Notes: a model not told the origin generated them from the letters alone. DNA of 64,000 bases from Rhodamnia argentea (GCF_020921035.1 NC_063156.1:27080283-27144282); one strand, 5' to 3'; counted from the stretch's first letter, positions 30,176-41,384 are shown. Program-made: numbers and translations.

Positions 30176-30299
30176 CATGTGAAGGTCTTCAGAGAAAATC
30201 TTATGTTTCGGTTACAGATCTTTGCTGCATCTCTAACTTTATGGTCCCAGTGTAAGCAACGGCCTATTCTCTAATGGATTCTGTGTTGATCCTTCAATG

Positions 30300-30940
30300 A
30301 ATGAGTCATTCCAATGTGTTGCATTGTGAATTTTTTTTTTTTTTGCTCCTACTGACGTAGCATAAAATAGTGAAAATTGCTGATGTTATAAAAAAAGAAG
30401 GTAAAAAGTTACCATGCAAATTATTTATCGTAATCTTCAAAATTTTAGAAAAAAATTTCAAATAAAAGTCAGAAGAGCTCGTATTTTCTCAAATAAGGAC
30501 CGTCCTTCCGGCATGTAATTATTTTTTTTTATACTTTTATCATTTTTAATTTTTTTAAATCAGAAAAAGGAAAAAAAAGAACATAAATACTTTTGAGATC
30601 ATGCCTTTTTTTAGACTACATGATCATTTTAGGGCCTCGTTTGAAATAAATTATGTCATTTCAGACCTTTATTTAAAATGAGATTCACTTCGAATCTATA
30701 TTTAAGTAAATAAATGCACTTTGAATCCTTATTTGAGGTTTTTCTAAAGTTTTGGTATTTTTGTACTTTCCCTTACATTTAAAGGGTGATAGTGTCCATA
30801 TTAATTTCTAGAATAAGAAAAATTGAAAATAAATATTAGCAGAGGCGTCAAGAGAACCCTCAAAGTTCGCGACGCGCCCTCTCGCCGGAATCGCTTCGCG
30901 GTCGTCACTCCAGTGTCTCCGAAGAGGACGGCGACATCCG
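30300..30940. other. Intergenic, partial foldback-like repeat
   Basis: Phrases such as CACTTTGAATCCTTATTTGAG and TCATTTCAGACCTTTATTT recur at 45530-45620, indicating a shared repeat family. The segment ends just before the oxygenase gene. Confidence 0.4.
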
Positions 30941-30944
30941 TACA

Positions 30945-33900
30945 ATGGAGCGAGCGCAAGCAGAGACGGCGACGGTGATGCAGCCCTACGAGCTCTCTTA
31001 CTCCGATCTCGTCCTCCTGTCCTCACCGCCGTCGTCGCCTTCTTCCTCGTCGGAGGCGGAGCTTCAGCGGCTCGATTCGATCCGGAGGAGCGTGATGGAG
31101 GCTCTCGGCCCCGCCGGCCCCGGTCTGCTGTGCGTGAGGGACGTAGCCGAAGCTTCCGCTCTCCGCCGTAAGCTCCTTCCTCTCTCTCGCCGTCTCGCTC
31201 TTCTCGACCCCGAGCGTCGCAGGCGCATTCTCCAGGTATTCTCGCCGATTATTACCCTCCTTTTCCTTTTAAGAATATGTATTTGCGTGGCAATGATTGG
31301 TGATTATCTGGTGCCTATTCCGCAATGCGTATTCGCGAAAGAGAGAGGAAAAAAATTTTGGCCGCAGATGGTAGTTTGTAGACTTGCGTTTGGATTGTTG
31401 GTGAGCTATCATCTCATGCCATACGCGCAATATACCTATGACTTATCTGGGTTCGGAATTGACTCTGTGTTGTTTTGTCTCTCGCGCCATTTGGTTGGCA
31501 ATTTATCGGCATTTGGGATGCTTCTATGGTGTATTAGAGGAGCTGAAGTGGAGATACTGTATGAAAAACACTCAGAATCGCTGCAAGTGTAACTTGTGCG
31601 AATTAGTATCTGGGTTCGGAATTGACTCTGTGTTGTTTTGTCTCTCGCACCATTTGGTTGGCAATTTATCGGCATTTGGGATGCTTCTATTGTGTATTGG
31701 AGGAGCTTAAGCGGACATACTGCAAGTGTAACTTGTGTGAATTAGTATCTGGGTTCGGAATTGACTCTGTGTTGTTTTGTCTCTTGCGCCATTTGGTTGG
31801 CAATTTATCGGCATTTGGGATGCTTCTATGGTGTATTAGAGGAGCTGAAGTGGAGATACTGTGTGAAAAACACTCAGAATCGCTGCAAGTGTAACTTGTG
31901 CGAATTAGTATCTGGGTTCGGAATTGACTCTGTGTTGTTTTGTCTCTCACACCATTTGGTTGGCAATTTATCGGCATTTGGGATGCTTCTATTGTGTATT
32001 GGAGGAGCTTAAGCGGACATACTGCAAGTGTAACTTGTGTGAATTAGTATCTGGGTTCGGAATTGACTCTGTGTTGTTTTGTCTCTTGCGCCATTTGGTT
32101 GGCAATTTATCGGCATCTGGGATGCTTCTATGGTGTATTGGAGGAGCTGAAGTGGAGAGACTGTATGAAATACACTCAGAATCGCTGCAAGTGTAACTTG
32201 TGCGAATTAGTATCTGGGTTCGGAATTGACTCTGTGTTATTTTGTCTCTCGTGCCATTTGGTTGGCAACTTATCAGCATTTGGGATGCTTCTATGGTGTA
32301 TTGGAGGAGCTGAAGTGGAGATCCTGTAAGAAATTCACTCGAATCGCTGCAAGTGTAACTTGTGCGAATTGGTATTTCATCGATCATGGGTATAACCTGT
32401 TGAATATATTGGCATCTGGATTGGGTTACTAGAACATAGAAATCAGGAAAAATCACGTGGGACCAAAAAATACAAGTTGGGAAGGAGAGCGGAAGGAATA
32501 CTTCCCAAGAATCGAAATTATTGATCAATGGAGGCATAATATCACCATTTTTGTTCATGTTAGTGACTGGGAGGACAATCAACCCCACAAAACCTCAAAG
32601 GTCAAGGATAACTAGAATTTGTTGACATGAAGTTTGGTTGAGCTTTATCTTATGTCCAAATCCTCAATGTTGTGTACTGTCATTTTTCATTTTGTTAATT
32701 ACTCAATTTGTTAAATGTGTTGTTCGTGCATAGTCCCTCTCGCGATGAGAACCTTGGTATTTGTTATCTCTTATGTAGTTGTTTATTTTTCCTATTGTTT
32801 TGAGGTATCTTGTTCTCTTGTTTTGTATATCAGGCTCATCAACTGGGGACTGATGTTCCCAAGAAGGATCCCTATAGGAGTGTCTCCTCTTTTGCTATGC
32901 AACTGAGATATGCTCAAGGTGCAGAGCTTGCTCAAAGCAAAGCAATAAGTAACATGAATAGTTTAGATTCAGAAATGGACAATCTTAACTTGGATATTAC
33001 AATGGAATTTCAGGACAAAGAGTTTGATCATCTTGGATTTTTCTTCAAGAAGCTAGGTTCCTTGATGATGGAACTCGGGCTTGGTCTTGCACGAATATGT
33101 GATGGGGCCATTGGTGGCCATGAGTTAGAACAAAGCTTAGTGGAATCGTGCGCTGCTAAAGGCCGTCTTATTCACTACCATTCAAGGGCAGAAAACCTTG
33201 TTCTCAAACAAGATGGTAGAAGACTCGGATCCAAGCAAGGAATTGCTAAACAAAAGAAGGTAGATGATCATGCTTTCTGTAATGGAAGAGAACCACAGCC
33301 AATTCCTCAGAAGAAGACAAATGGTGGTGAAGGCAAGTCTTGTGGGTCCAATTCCAATCTATGGCAGCAGTGGCATTATGACTATGGCATTTTCACTGTT
33401 CTAACAGCTCCTATGTTTCTTTCACCTGCTTTTCCACCAGAGCTGAATTCCGATCGTGAAACTTCGGTGGCCAGTGTTGAAGAGGGCCCTTACCCGGATG
33501 GTCTGACATACTTGCAAATTCTCAATCCCATTAGGAATGGTATCTTAACGGTGAAGACATCTCCTGAAAGTTTCATAATTCAAGTGGGTGAAGCGGCTAA
33601 TGTCTTGTCCAGGGGGAAGCTACGCTCAAGCCTTCACTGTGTGCGCAGACCACCAAAAGTTGATAATGTGAGCAGAGAAACTTTTGTTGTGTTCTTGCAG
33701 CCTGCATGGAGTAAAACTTTATCTCTATCTGATTATCCGATGGATCAGTTATCATACCCTGAAGTAGCTACTGATAATATTTGTCTCACTGAGCAAAAAA
33801 GGACGCAACTGATTGATGAAATCCAAAAAACAGTTCCTCCCCTTTTCTTACGATTGAAAGATGGGATGACTTTTGCTGAATTTTCGCGGGAAACTACGAA

Positions 33901-33952
33901 GCAATACTATGGTGGCAGTGGCTTGCAGTCCAATAGATTGTCGGATCTTTGA
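30945..33952 (+). CDS. 2OG-Fe(II) oxygenase-like protein (isopenicillin-N-synthase fold)
   Basis: Two exons, 30945-31235 and 32834-33952, join in phase to 469 aa. Exon 1 encodes a Leu/Ser/Arg-rich N-terminus (MQPYELSYSDLVLLSS, LLCVRDVAEASALRRKLLPL). Exon 2 carries the catalytic half. The metal site is visible: H278-x-D280 in QWHYDYGIFT and a distal His at about 365 in SSLHCVRRPP, with R378 in SRETFVVFLQP as the probable 2-oxoglutarate contact. The iron-binding triad is therefore intact. A Lys/Gly-rich, low-complexity insertion precedes the metal site. Plants carry a conserved uncharacterised family of this kind; the substrate is unknown and cannot be inferred here. The intron holds a tandem array, and the 3' flank was copied into the downstream duplication cluster. 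Confidence 0.88.
31445..32373. repeat. Alternating 163/139-bp tandem array in the oxygenase intron
   Basis: The phrase ATCTGGGTTCGGAATTGACT begins at 31445, 31608, 31747, 31910, 32049 and 32212, giving periods 163, 139, 163, 139, 163 and a last unit of about 162. Short units lack a 24-bp block (GTATGAAAAACACTCAGAAT plus CGCT). Two 302-bp dimers plus one more dimer-like pair form a higher-order repeat. Many overlapping ORFs on both strands here are by-products. Confidence 0.95.
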
Positions 33953-34460
33953 TGGTGATTTACTGCATATTTTCAGCATAACATTTGCTTTGTCAGATTT
34001 TCTCCCTTTGATGTGCATGGGGATTTTTTTCCCTCATATTGTGTTACCCCTCTTGATAGATGCAAGGCTTTATACTGACATTCTCCCTTTCAAACACCTG
34101 GATAACTGAATATTGTCTAAAAACACTGTCAGAGATGATGCTTTTGATCAGTTCAGAGGATTATGCATTCAGGACACTAATGTTTCCACTGTTGATTTCT
34201 TCTGCAAATGCTAAGTTCTTGTGAATCTTTTGCAGCTCATCTTCTGTTTAGTTCATTAGTTACTTCCATCATGATTAGCCCTCCTTCCCAGTAGACAGAG
34301 AGAGTTGACCGTGGAGGAACTTTCTTGTTTTGAGGGATACTAGTTTATTCACTAGAATTTCTGGGTGACTGATACTTCACAGCCATCGTTAGTCGCTCAT
34401 ATTATAGTTACTACAAAGATTGGGAAACAAATCCCAGTTGAGTTTCCTTAACTTAGTACA
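33953..34460 (+). other. 3' UTR/flank of the oxygenase gene, duplicated downstream
   Basis: The part at about 33985-34200 (CAGATTTTCTCCCTT, GCTTTATACT, CTCCCTTTCAA, AGAGATGATGCTT, GGATTA) has a diverged copy at about 43888-44075, upstream in coordinates of the third DUF761-type gene. This marks one edge of the duplicated unit. Confidence 0.65.
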
Positions 34461-34468
34461 AAAAGGGC

Positions 34469-35459
34469 TCACAAATCCACTTGCTCACATAGATAGTGAG
34501 TTCTCAATTTCTCTGCCTTCCATTCCCTATTTACCTTGTCAATAAAAGCTTCAACTCTTCTTCGCAATTCATCGTCGTCGTCATTAGTACTTTCGCCATC
34601 GTCTTCATTGTCATCTTCACACTCATTGTCGTAGCTCCTCTCTTCCTTCTCTAAGTTTTCACTGACGCATGACTCCATAACCACTGGCGACGTCTCATCA
34701 TTTGTGGGTGGCTGCTAGGGGTGTGCAACCGGACGGTTTACCCGGAACCCGGATCGGCCCACCCGAAAACAGGGTCGGGAATTGGTTCTTGTCAAATTTT
34801 GGGAACCGGTTGAAACCGGTCCGGTTCTCTAGGTGAAGACCCACCGGACCGTTTTAGAACCGGTTTTTAGTTACTTAAAAAAAAAAAAGAAACCATAATG
34901 TAGTGTCCAAATAACTATGATTTTGGTTTTATGCTGTGTTCATGATGCGGTGTTTTAGCATGTTATTTATCCTAAATTCATTTTTAATGGGTACAACGAA
35001 AATTGAAGTGTGAATAAAAGTCGAGATCATTATTGCTTTTCGGAATTGCACTTTTATTTTTATATCGGGTTTGTTGTTTGTGGATCATACTATTATTTAT
35101 TATTATTTTTGGATTTTTGCTTTTGTGTATTATAATTTTTGTTGTCATTTCATATGCTCATATTATTTTGATGAAAAAGGAAAACGGGTTCTCGGTAGAC
35201 CCACGGACCTAAAATAGGGTTGGTTCCAAACAGTTCCAAGACAAACATTTTGTTCCCGTGGCTGCTCAATGTCTATTCTCTGGTCATCTATCACACTGTT
35301 GTGAGTGAGAATAGGAAAATGAAACTCGCTGCTCTCTTCGGAATTCGAGCTGGGTTTTGGGGCCATGAGGATGATGACTATGAGTAAATGGAAGAAACAG
35401 AAGACGATGAGAGGGTTGGATGCCGCCTGAGCTACCAAGTCTGCGGTGAGATCCAACAT
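34469..35459 (-). pseudogene. DUF761-type small acidic protein gene, copy 1, split by a transposon
   Basis: Begins at ATG 35459 with MLDLTADLVAQAASN, a hydrophobic helix (LIVFCFFHLLIVIILM) and DQRIDIEQP, then is interrupted. The remainder lies at 34684-34469: an acidic Asp/Glu/Asn tract and the C-terminal motif ELRRRVEAFIDKVNREWKAE, then CEQVDL. Alignment with intact copy 2 shows the break is exactly an insertion at 34717-35257. Reading through the insert ends at a stop near 35163, so a normal protein is not made unless the insert is spliced out. The C-terminal RRRVEAFIDKVNREW motif is typical of DUF761 (cotton-fibre-expressed) plant proteins of unknown function. Confidence 0.8.
34717..35257. 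mobile_element. hAT-like non-autonomous insertion in DUF761 copy 1
   Basis: Flanked by direct repeats GTGGCTGCT (34708-34716 and 35258-35266); eight of the nine would fit a hAT target duplication. It begins AGGGGTGTGCAACCGG, a hAT-like end, with repeated GGAACCGG/CCGGTT sub-terminal motifs. The right end is not a clear inverted match and may be eroded. Paralogous copies at 39826 and 44505 show the uninterrupted site. Confidence 0.75.
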
Positions 35460-35550
35460 TGCTGCGAGAAAAACTCAGAACAGAAATGAAAGGAGCGAGA
35501 AAGGGAAGAAACGCTGATCAAATGTGATGGCAGAAGATAGGTTGCGAGGC

Positions 35551-35560
35551 CTTTTTATAG
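35551..35560 (-). promoter_or_regulatory. TATA box of DUF761 copy 1
   Basis: CTATAAAAAG on the minus strand, followed by GCCTCG, about 92 bp upstream of the ATG. It is conserved in all three paralogues at equivalent positions. Confidence 0.7.
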
Positions 35561-35639
35561 CATCTATGATGGAGAAGTGTGATGGGGAAGCTTTTCTAGC
35601 ATAAGCTGTTGACCTTATAACGGAGGTGTAGTGTGAAAG

Positions 35640-36960
35640 CTAACGATTATGTATGCTTGCTTCGTTAGAGAGTTTACTAATATTTGTGAAGCTTATCGAA
35701 CTTTCTCTCTATTTTCAAATATGAAATTCATTGTCTGGAGAGAGCGAGAGAGAGCCCACATGCAGTGCAATCTCCCACGACCTCGTAGGTTTCGGTTTGA
35801 GATTTTCCCACAACGATTGTCTGTTCGGGCTAAAGCTACCTGTAAACCAAACCGAATCATCCCATGAACATCTCCAATCGACTTGTAGGTCCAAATGGAA
35901 ATACCAAGTCAGCCGTCTAAGTCAACTCCATCACCTCCAAGAAAAGAGAAGCACGCGGATGTGACGACTGGCCGCCGCGTCATCTAGTTGACGTCACCAG
36001 ATAGGTCCTGCAAAAACGACAACGGTAATGTAGTTTCAGTTGGGAGGCACTTTCCAACGTCCCTTGCTTGGCCCCCCAACGAACCCACGGAGGAACGGAG
36101 TGCGGGTAATTTCATAACCCCTCTCCGTTAGACTCCAATTTTTGTTCTTTCCAAGGAAGCTTGGGTTCTGCGTGTTGACTTCTATTTGAGGCATTAGCAA
36201 AGCAGGGTTTCACATTGAATAATTAATGTGGAATAACCGAGTTAGTTAGGTAAATGATGAACTTTAGGTCATGTCATTTTTTTGTTCTATTCTAAGGGCA
36301 TGCAAGCATGGAGACTTGGCTGTCTAGAGGCCCGTGGAACACCCTACAAGTCCCATGAACCGGCTAAGTTCGAGACTTTGCCCCGTTTAGGTGTCCTGGC
36401 TTAAAGCGGTTTTGCAAGTGGTTGGTGAGATTCCAAAAGGGCAACGTGCGATTTTCGAGCTGGAAATCCCCCAATTCCTCAACCAACAGCGTCAAGGAAT
36501 AGGCCATGTCATTGTCCGGGGACAAATTGTGAATGAGCATGCGCAGGATCAAGCGATTTACTTTGTGCGTCTTGGAAGTCAGAAGCCATCAGTCAGTCAT
36601 GAACCGTATCATTTGTGTCTCATTATCAGGATTATATGACTGAATAGAATGAAATTAGATAGAATAAGAAATCCACTAGGGACCTCTTAAACATCACAAT
36701 AAGAAAGTCCTGTGCACCCTAAGTAAGGAATGTTTCGTATGGGCCGTAGTTATCACTCACAATCTCCTACTCCATAATGGGCCTATGCTTAACCCCCAGA
36801 CCGGCGAGCCTATTAAAGCTGCACTACTGAAAAACTGCCCAAAGTCCATTCTAAAGCTGCACCTTAGAGTGGCCATCTAGTTCGCAAGAACTGCTACGAG
36901 TCTACAACCATGTTTGATATTATAAACGCCGAAGAAGAGATGACATTTCGATCCTGTAAG
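35640..36960. repeat. Upstream duplicated segment, unit 1
   Basis: Shares long diverged blocks with 38690-39010, 43240-43870 and 47150-49470, for example AAGTCAGCCGTCTAAGTCAA, CACATTGAAT, GGCCGTAGT and CCATAATGGGCC. An 82-codon ORF at 36391-36639 is not conserved as an ORF in the other copies, so it is not called as a gene. Confidence 0.75.
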
Positions 36961-37156
36961 TCTTAATTAGCTAAACGAACCACATCGTTTTTTATTTACA
37001 CTCCGTACCTCATTTGGGAAATGATCAAGGCTAAAGTTGGAGATAAGCATATTCTATCAACTTAGGCCCGGTGCCTATGGCCTGCAGCCCCCCGAGCCAA
37101 ATGAGCCCGAAGAGCAATGTTGTGTCGGTCTTTGACAAGACCGTTCATATAAAAGG

Positions 37157-37610
37157 AGAATTATCAAAAAAGTCATAAATATTTTACAATTATGCCAATT
37201 TAGTATATTTGGTTAATTTTGGCTTGTCGACACCGACGTGGATGCAGGTCAATGCTAACGTGGATGACGTCTGAGTTAGTGGCCCAGTCGGTGTCGGAAA
37301 GGGGGCAAGCCTCACTGACGTCAACCGAGACCTTGCTAGATTTGGGCTGGCAAGGTCAACCTTGCCGGCCATTGCCTCTAAGCGGTCCGGCTAGGAGGAA
37401 GAAAAAGAAGAAGGAAAGAAAAAAAATAATTAAAATGAAATAAAAATATTTGAAAAATATTAGAAGATAATGTTATCTGATGGTTGGATGGACAGAATTG
37501 GTATAATTATAAAATCCTTTTGATTGAATCGGCCAAAAAAAAAAAAAAGTTTAGGATTGAATTGACAAAATTGCAATAGGTTTATGATTTTTTTTATCCC
37601 AAATTCTCTC
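37157..37610. mobile_element. Foldback-type element (family a)
   Basis: The left end GAGAATTATCAAAAAAGTCA pairs with the inverse of the right end TTTTTTTTATCCCAAATTCTC. Internal blocks AATTATGCCAATTTA / AATTGACAAAATTGCAATAG are also inverted. Related copies lie at 46454 and 63086. It occupies the place where a gene would be expected in duplicated unit 2. Confidence 0.55.
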
Positions 37611-37959
37611 GAATTTTGGAATAAATGTAACGGAAGTCTCAAAAATTATAATTGAATTCTAAAACTTTAAAAAATTATAATCGATTCCTAAAACTTGTCA
37701 TGAAATTCCAATCGAGTCCAAAAATTTTCAAAAAATGTAATCAAGTCATAAAACTTGTCAAGTTTGTTCAAATAAGCTCTTTCATTGACTCTGTCCAACT
37801 TGATAAATGGAAAATGCTAACATGTTTTGAGACTTGATTACATCAAATTTGACAAGTTTTGAAACTTGATTGCATTTTTTGAAAGTTTTAAGACTCAATT
37901 GTACTTTTTAATAAGGCTTAAGCCTTTTAGTGCACTCATCGCCTCAATTTCTAGTATGG

Positions 37960-39010
37960 AGCGCATTGTCTTGAGAGAGACAGAGCAAAGCCCACATGCA
38001 ATGTGATTTTCCCACAACGTCATAGCTTCTGATGTCATTAGATGGCATAACCATTGCCCCCCATCTCTCTCTCAAAACTACTTGTGGAGCAAAAAAATGC
38101 TCTAGAAGTAGAAAAATGAAATTAGATAACTAAATGAATTTCTAGTTCAAAAGTTGCACTACGAACCGGATTTCTACTCTAAAAGTACTTTTGCAGTAGA
38201 AATTCTACTCTAGAAGTGTTGTCAAGCGTGCCCTAAATGAAAACATGAGAAATAAATATTGGACTACCCTAGTTCTCTTTTGATTAGCAACCTCCATGGA
38301 AACCAAGAACTCAAAACCTAAATCAAACCGAACCGAACCGACGAGATTGGCTATGCTTTGGTTTGCAAGAATTATTTACTAGTCCATTGCTTTGGTTTCC
38401 GTGCTATACGATTCAAACCGAAAAAATCAAACCAAATCGATAAACGCAATAAACAAAGCTTTTTATCTTATTGAGTAGAATTTCCTACCATTGATTTGAA
38501 AGTGAGTGGTTAATAGATTTGTTAATTCTTGAATAATCACCATAAATAGTTATTGTGCCTTTTCATGTTCTTAACTTTAGCTAGTTAGAATAGGCATCTC
38601 ATGTGTTATGGATATTTATTTTGGTTTTATCACGATTAAACTCCTTTGTTGATGCTTTTGTAAAATTACCGTTTGCTTGTTGATGATTCCCATTTTCCAC
38701 AGAACTAAAATAATTCAGCCGTCTACGTCATCGAGTGACATCAGCATCACCGAGGTACGCTGGCATCCCTCTCCCATGATGTTGCACAATCAAGAATTAA
38801 TCAGAACGAGGGAAAGTCAACAGATTGGTTGGCAAAAACAACAATTGTTATTTTTGTTATTCAGTTGGAAGGCCCCGTTTCCATTTCCCATGCCCATCGC
38901 TTGTCCACCAACCAACACATTGAAGAAGAGGGTACTACGGTAATTTCATTGCACCCACTCTCTGTTGACTCTAGTTTGAGCTTTATGTGTTGACTTCTTT
39001 GTGAGGCATA
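37960..39010. repeat. Duplicated segment, unit 2 (without a DUF761 gene)
   Basis: Successive blocks match other units: a promoter-distal block (GCCCACATGCAATG, 37990), a middle block (ACCGAACCGACGAGATTGG near 38330; CATGTTCTTAACTTTAGCTAG near 38563) and an upstream block (38690-39010). A foldback element lies just before it instead of a gene. Confidence 0.7.
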
Positions 39011-39517
39011 GATACATTGGGCAACGGCCCGACGACCCTCATCGGCCACTGGGTGAGGGCCTGCAAGCCCTCATTGGATGCGGGCAAGGTTGTCCCTTGC
39101 CAGCCATTGCTTGAGATCAAACATCGACGAAAACGAAAGGGAAAAAAAAAAAAGAACAGTGAAAAAAGAAAAAAAAAGAGATATTTAGAAAAATATTTAA
39201 AAAAATGTCCAGGTCAATACTGGTTACACCACATAGAATGATCGGCACTGATTGGACCACCACATCAGCGTTTTCGATCAAAATTGGCAAGAAAGGATTA
39301 TGTTGGCAAATCGTCAAAAGATTTCACACTGAATTGACATAATTAAAAGGTTTAGAACCGAATTGATATAAATACAATAAATTTGAGACTATCTTGTTTC
39401 GAGCAACGGGCCGTAATAATTTGTTCACTAGTTTTTTCGGGTGATTAATACACAACATAGCCTCATTAGTCATTAATATCATCCTCAATACAGAGACTAG
39501 GAATCAATCCCAAGTGA

Positions 39518-39548
39518 TTTTTTTTTCGGGGGGCGGCCCGGGCCGGTC
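39518..39548 (-). mobile_element. Poly(A) micro-insertion with 13-bp target duplication and an empty paralogous site
   Basis: A 31-nt insert (nine T, then a GC-rich stub ending GGGCCGGTC) lies between perfect copies of CAATCCCAAGTGA (39505-39517 and 39549-39561). The same segment downstream of copy 1 (about 34430) and copy 3 (about 44165) has no insert. The minus-strand reading is GACCGGCCCGGG, a C-rich piece, then the A-tail. Confidence 0.85.
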
Positions 39549-39586
39549 CAATCCCAAGTGAGTTTAACTAAGTACAAAATTGGCTC

Positions 39587-40027
39587 TCAAAAATCCACTT
39601 GCTCACATAGATCGTGTGTTCTCAATTTCTCTGCCTTCCATTCCCTATTTACCTTGTCAATGAAAGCTTCAATCCTTCTTCTGAATTCATCATCGTCGTC
39701 ATTATTACTTTCGCCGTCATCTTCGTTATAATCTTCAACCTCGCTGTTGTAGCTCCCGCCTTCCTTTTCTAAGTTTTCACATACGCATGACTCCATCACC
39801 TCGGGCGACGTCTCCTCACCTTCGGGCGGCTGCTCAATGTCTATTCTCTGCTCATCCACCACGCTGCTGTGGGCGAGAATCGGAAGATGAGACTCGCTTC
39901 CCTCGTCGAAATCCGATCTGGGTTTCGGGGACATGATGATGATGACTAGGAGGAGATGGCAGAAACAGAAGACGGCGAGAGAGTTGGAAGCCACCTGAGC
40001 TACCAAGTTCGCGGTGAGATCCAACAT
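39587..40027 (-). CDS. DUF761-type small acidic protein, copy 2 (intact)
   Basis: Single-exon, 146 aa, ATG at 40027. Residues about 1-31 contain a hydrophobic segment (LAVFCFCHLLLVIIIM) that could anchor the protein in a membrane. Then come a polar stretch (KPRSDFDEGSESHLPILAHS, DEQRIDIEQP), an Asp/Glu/Asn-rich tract (EDYNEDDGESNNDDDDE) and the C-terminal DUF761-type motif FRRRIEAFIDKVNREWKAEK, ending CEQVDF. Family function is unknown; some members are linked to stress or growth. This is the best-preserved of three tandem paralogues and keeps a TATA box 97-107 bp upstream. Confidence 0.82.
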   Translation of the reverse strand: MLDLTANLVAQVASNSLAVFCFCHLLLVIIIMSPKPRSDFDEGSESHLPILAHSSVVDEQRIDIEQPPEGEETSPEVMESCVCENLEKEGGSYNSEVEDYNEDDGESNNDDDDEFRRRIEAFIDKVNREWKAEKLRTHDLCEQVDF

Positions 40028-40123
40028 TGCTTACGAGGAAAAACTCGGGGACAGAAACGAAAGGAGAGTCAAAAAGGGGAAGAACGCCGATCAAATGTGA
40101 TGGCAGAAGATGTGCGCCGAGGC

Positions 40124-40134
40124 CTTTTTTATAG
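40124..40134 (-). promoter_or_regulatory. TATA box of DUF761 copy 2
   Basis: CTATAAAAAAG on the minus strand followed by GCCTCGG, about 100 bp upstream of ATG 40027. Sequence and spacing match copies 1 and 3. Confidence 0.75.
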
Positions 40135-40379
40135 CTTCTGTGACGGAGAAGTGTGATGGGGAAGCTTTTCCAGCATAAGCTGTTGACCTCACGAAAGAGG
40201 TGTAGTGTGAAAGCTACTGCGAACTGGGATGTTGTATTTCTGATGTCATTCTCTCTCTCACTTGGAGGAAGACCTTGTGCCAGAAATTACGGTTATTAAA
40301 TGCTAACTAACGAACTAAGAAAAAGAAAAACGACCCCTAAAGAAGAAAGAACCAAGAAAAAAACTTGAGATGTTTCCAT

Positions 40380-40710
40380 TGGACTACACTAGTTGTCTTT
40401 TAATTAGAAGCGCCCAGGGAAACCAAAAACTAAAAACCTCAACCGAACCGACAAGATTGGTTATCCTTGAGCTTGCAAGAATTAATTATTGGTCCAGTGC
40501 TTTGGTTTTAGTGTTATATATTTCAGTAGGCCGATGAAATCAAACCAGATCGATACACGTAATTAATAAAGATTTTGTCTTATTGACTATAGTCTTCCTA
40601 CGACCGGGTTAAAAGTGGATTGTTAACACATATGTTGAATCTTGAATGATCGGGATAAGAACAACACAAATGTCATGACATTCTTACGGCACTCATGTGA
40701 GTGTTATAAC
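40380..40710. repeat. Middle block of duplicated unit 3, first part
   Basis: AACCGAACCGACAAGATTGG and neighbours match 38270-38640 and 45940-46440. The block continues at about 42275-42420 (CATGTTCTTAACTTTACCTAG) after later insertions. Confidence 0.65.
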
Positions 40711-40727
40711 TTTCTTTTCAACAATTT

Positions 40728-41215
40728 TTTTTTTTTTTTTGGTAAGGCAAGTATGTATAGATCTTTCAAAAAGCTAGATACAAAAGATACCGGGCACAAA
40801 AACCATGAACTCAATATGGCACGAGGGGTGTCATGGAGAGTTCAACGGTGACCAGTCGCAAAATACATCCAAAATACGGGCAAGAGCCAAAAGGCTAACA
40901 AGCTAACAGCGGAAAAGAAAGGCCAAACAAGTGGCCAACCAAGAAAACCAACCAACAAAACAAAGGAACTAGCTGGAAGATAAAGGAGACTGCAGTAAGT
41001 GGCCTTCCGAAAGAAGCGGAATGATGAACACAGAGAGTCGCCAAGGAGACTATGTGGAGACATCCGCAAGCGATCACGCGGGTAAAGTGTTGAGAGAGAC
41101 AGAAAGGCATCAATGAGGGTGGCATCCTCGGAGGGATCAACATCACGCGGCATCGTGGAGGCAAAGTTCGAGTGGCAACTAGATGGGCGTGGAAATATGT
41201 AGACCTTTAGAATCT
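40728..41215 (-). mobile_element. 5'-truncated LINE-like retroposon with poly(A) and 15-bp target duplication
   Basis: Flanked by perfect copies of TCTTTTCAACAATTT (40713-40727 and 41216-41230). On the minus strand the insert ends CTTGCCTTACC followed by about 13 As. Its body has the Leu/Phe/Trp-rich, weakly coding character (for example VSLLAFWLLPVFWMYF) often seen near plant LINE 3' ends. No reverse-transcriptase domain remains. The target duplication and tail show insertion by target-primed reverse transcription. Confidence 0.8.
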
Positions 41216-41384
41216 TCTTTTCAACAATTTGAGTGCCATAAATTTTAAAAAAATGCTCACTTGAGTGCCATGAATTTTTAAAACCATTCCGCCCAACCCC
41301 AGAAATTTGATGGGCATAGTACTTGTGGTGAACATTTTTACAAAATAATGGTATTCAAGGGCGTGAATGACAACCTTTCTCTTT

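Noticed and set aside
31436..32588. Several overlapping 70-199-codon ORFs on both strands
   Set aside because: They arise from the intronic tandem array; each repeats the same peptide and none has a domain.
36391..36639. 82-codon ORF in upstream segment 1
   Set aside because: Not open in the homologous segments of units 3 and 4.
40842..41164. 103- and 89-codon ORFs
   Set aside because: They lie inside the LINE-like insertion and are Leu/Phe-rich without a recognisable enzyme domain.
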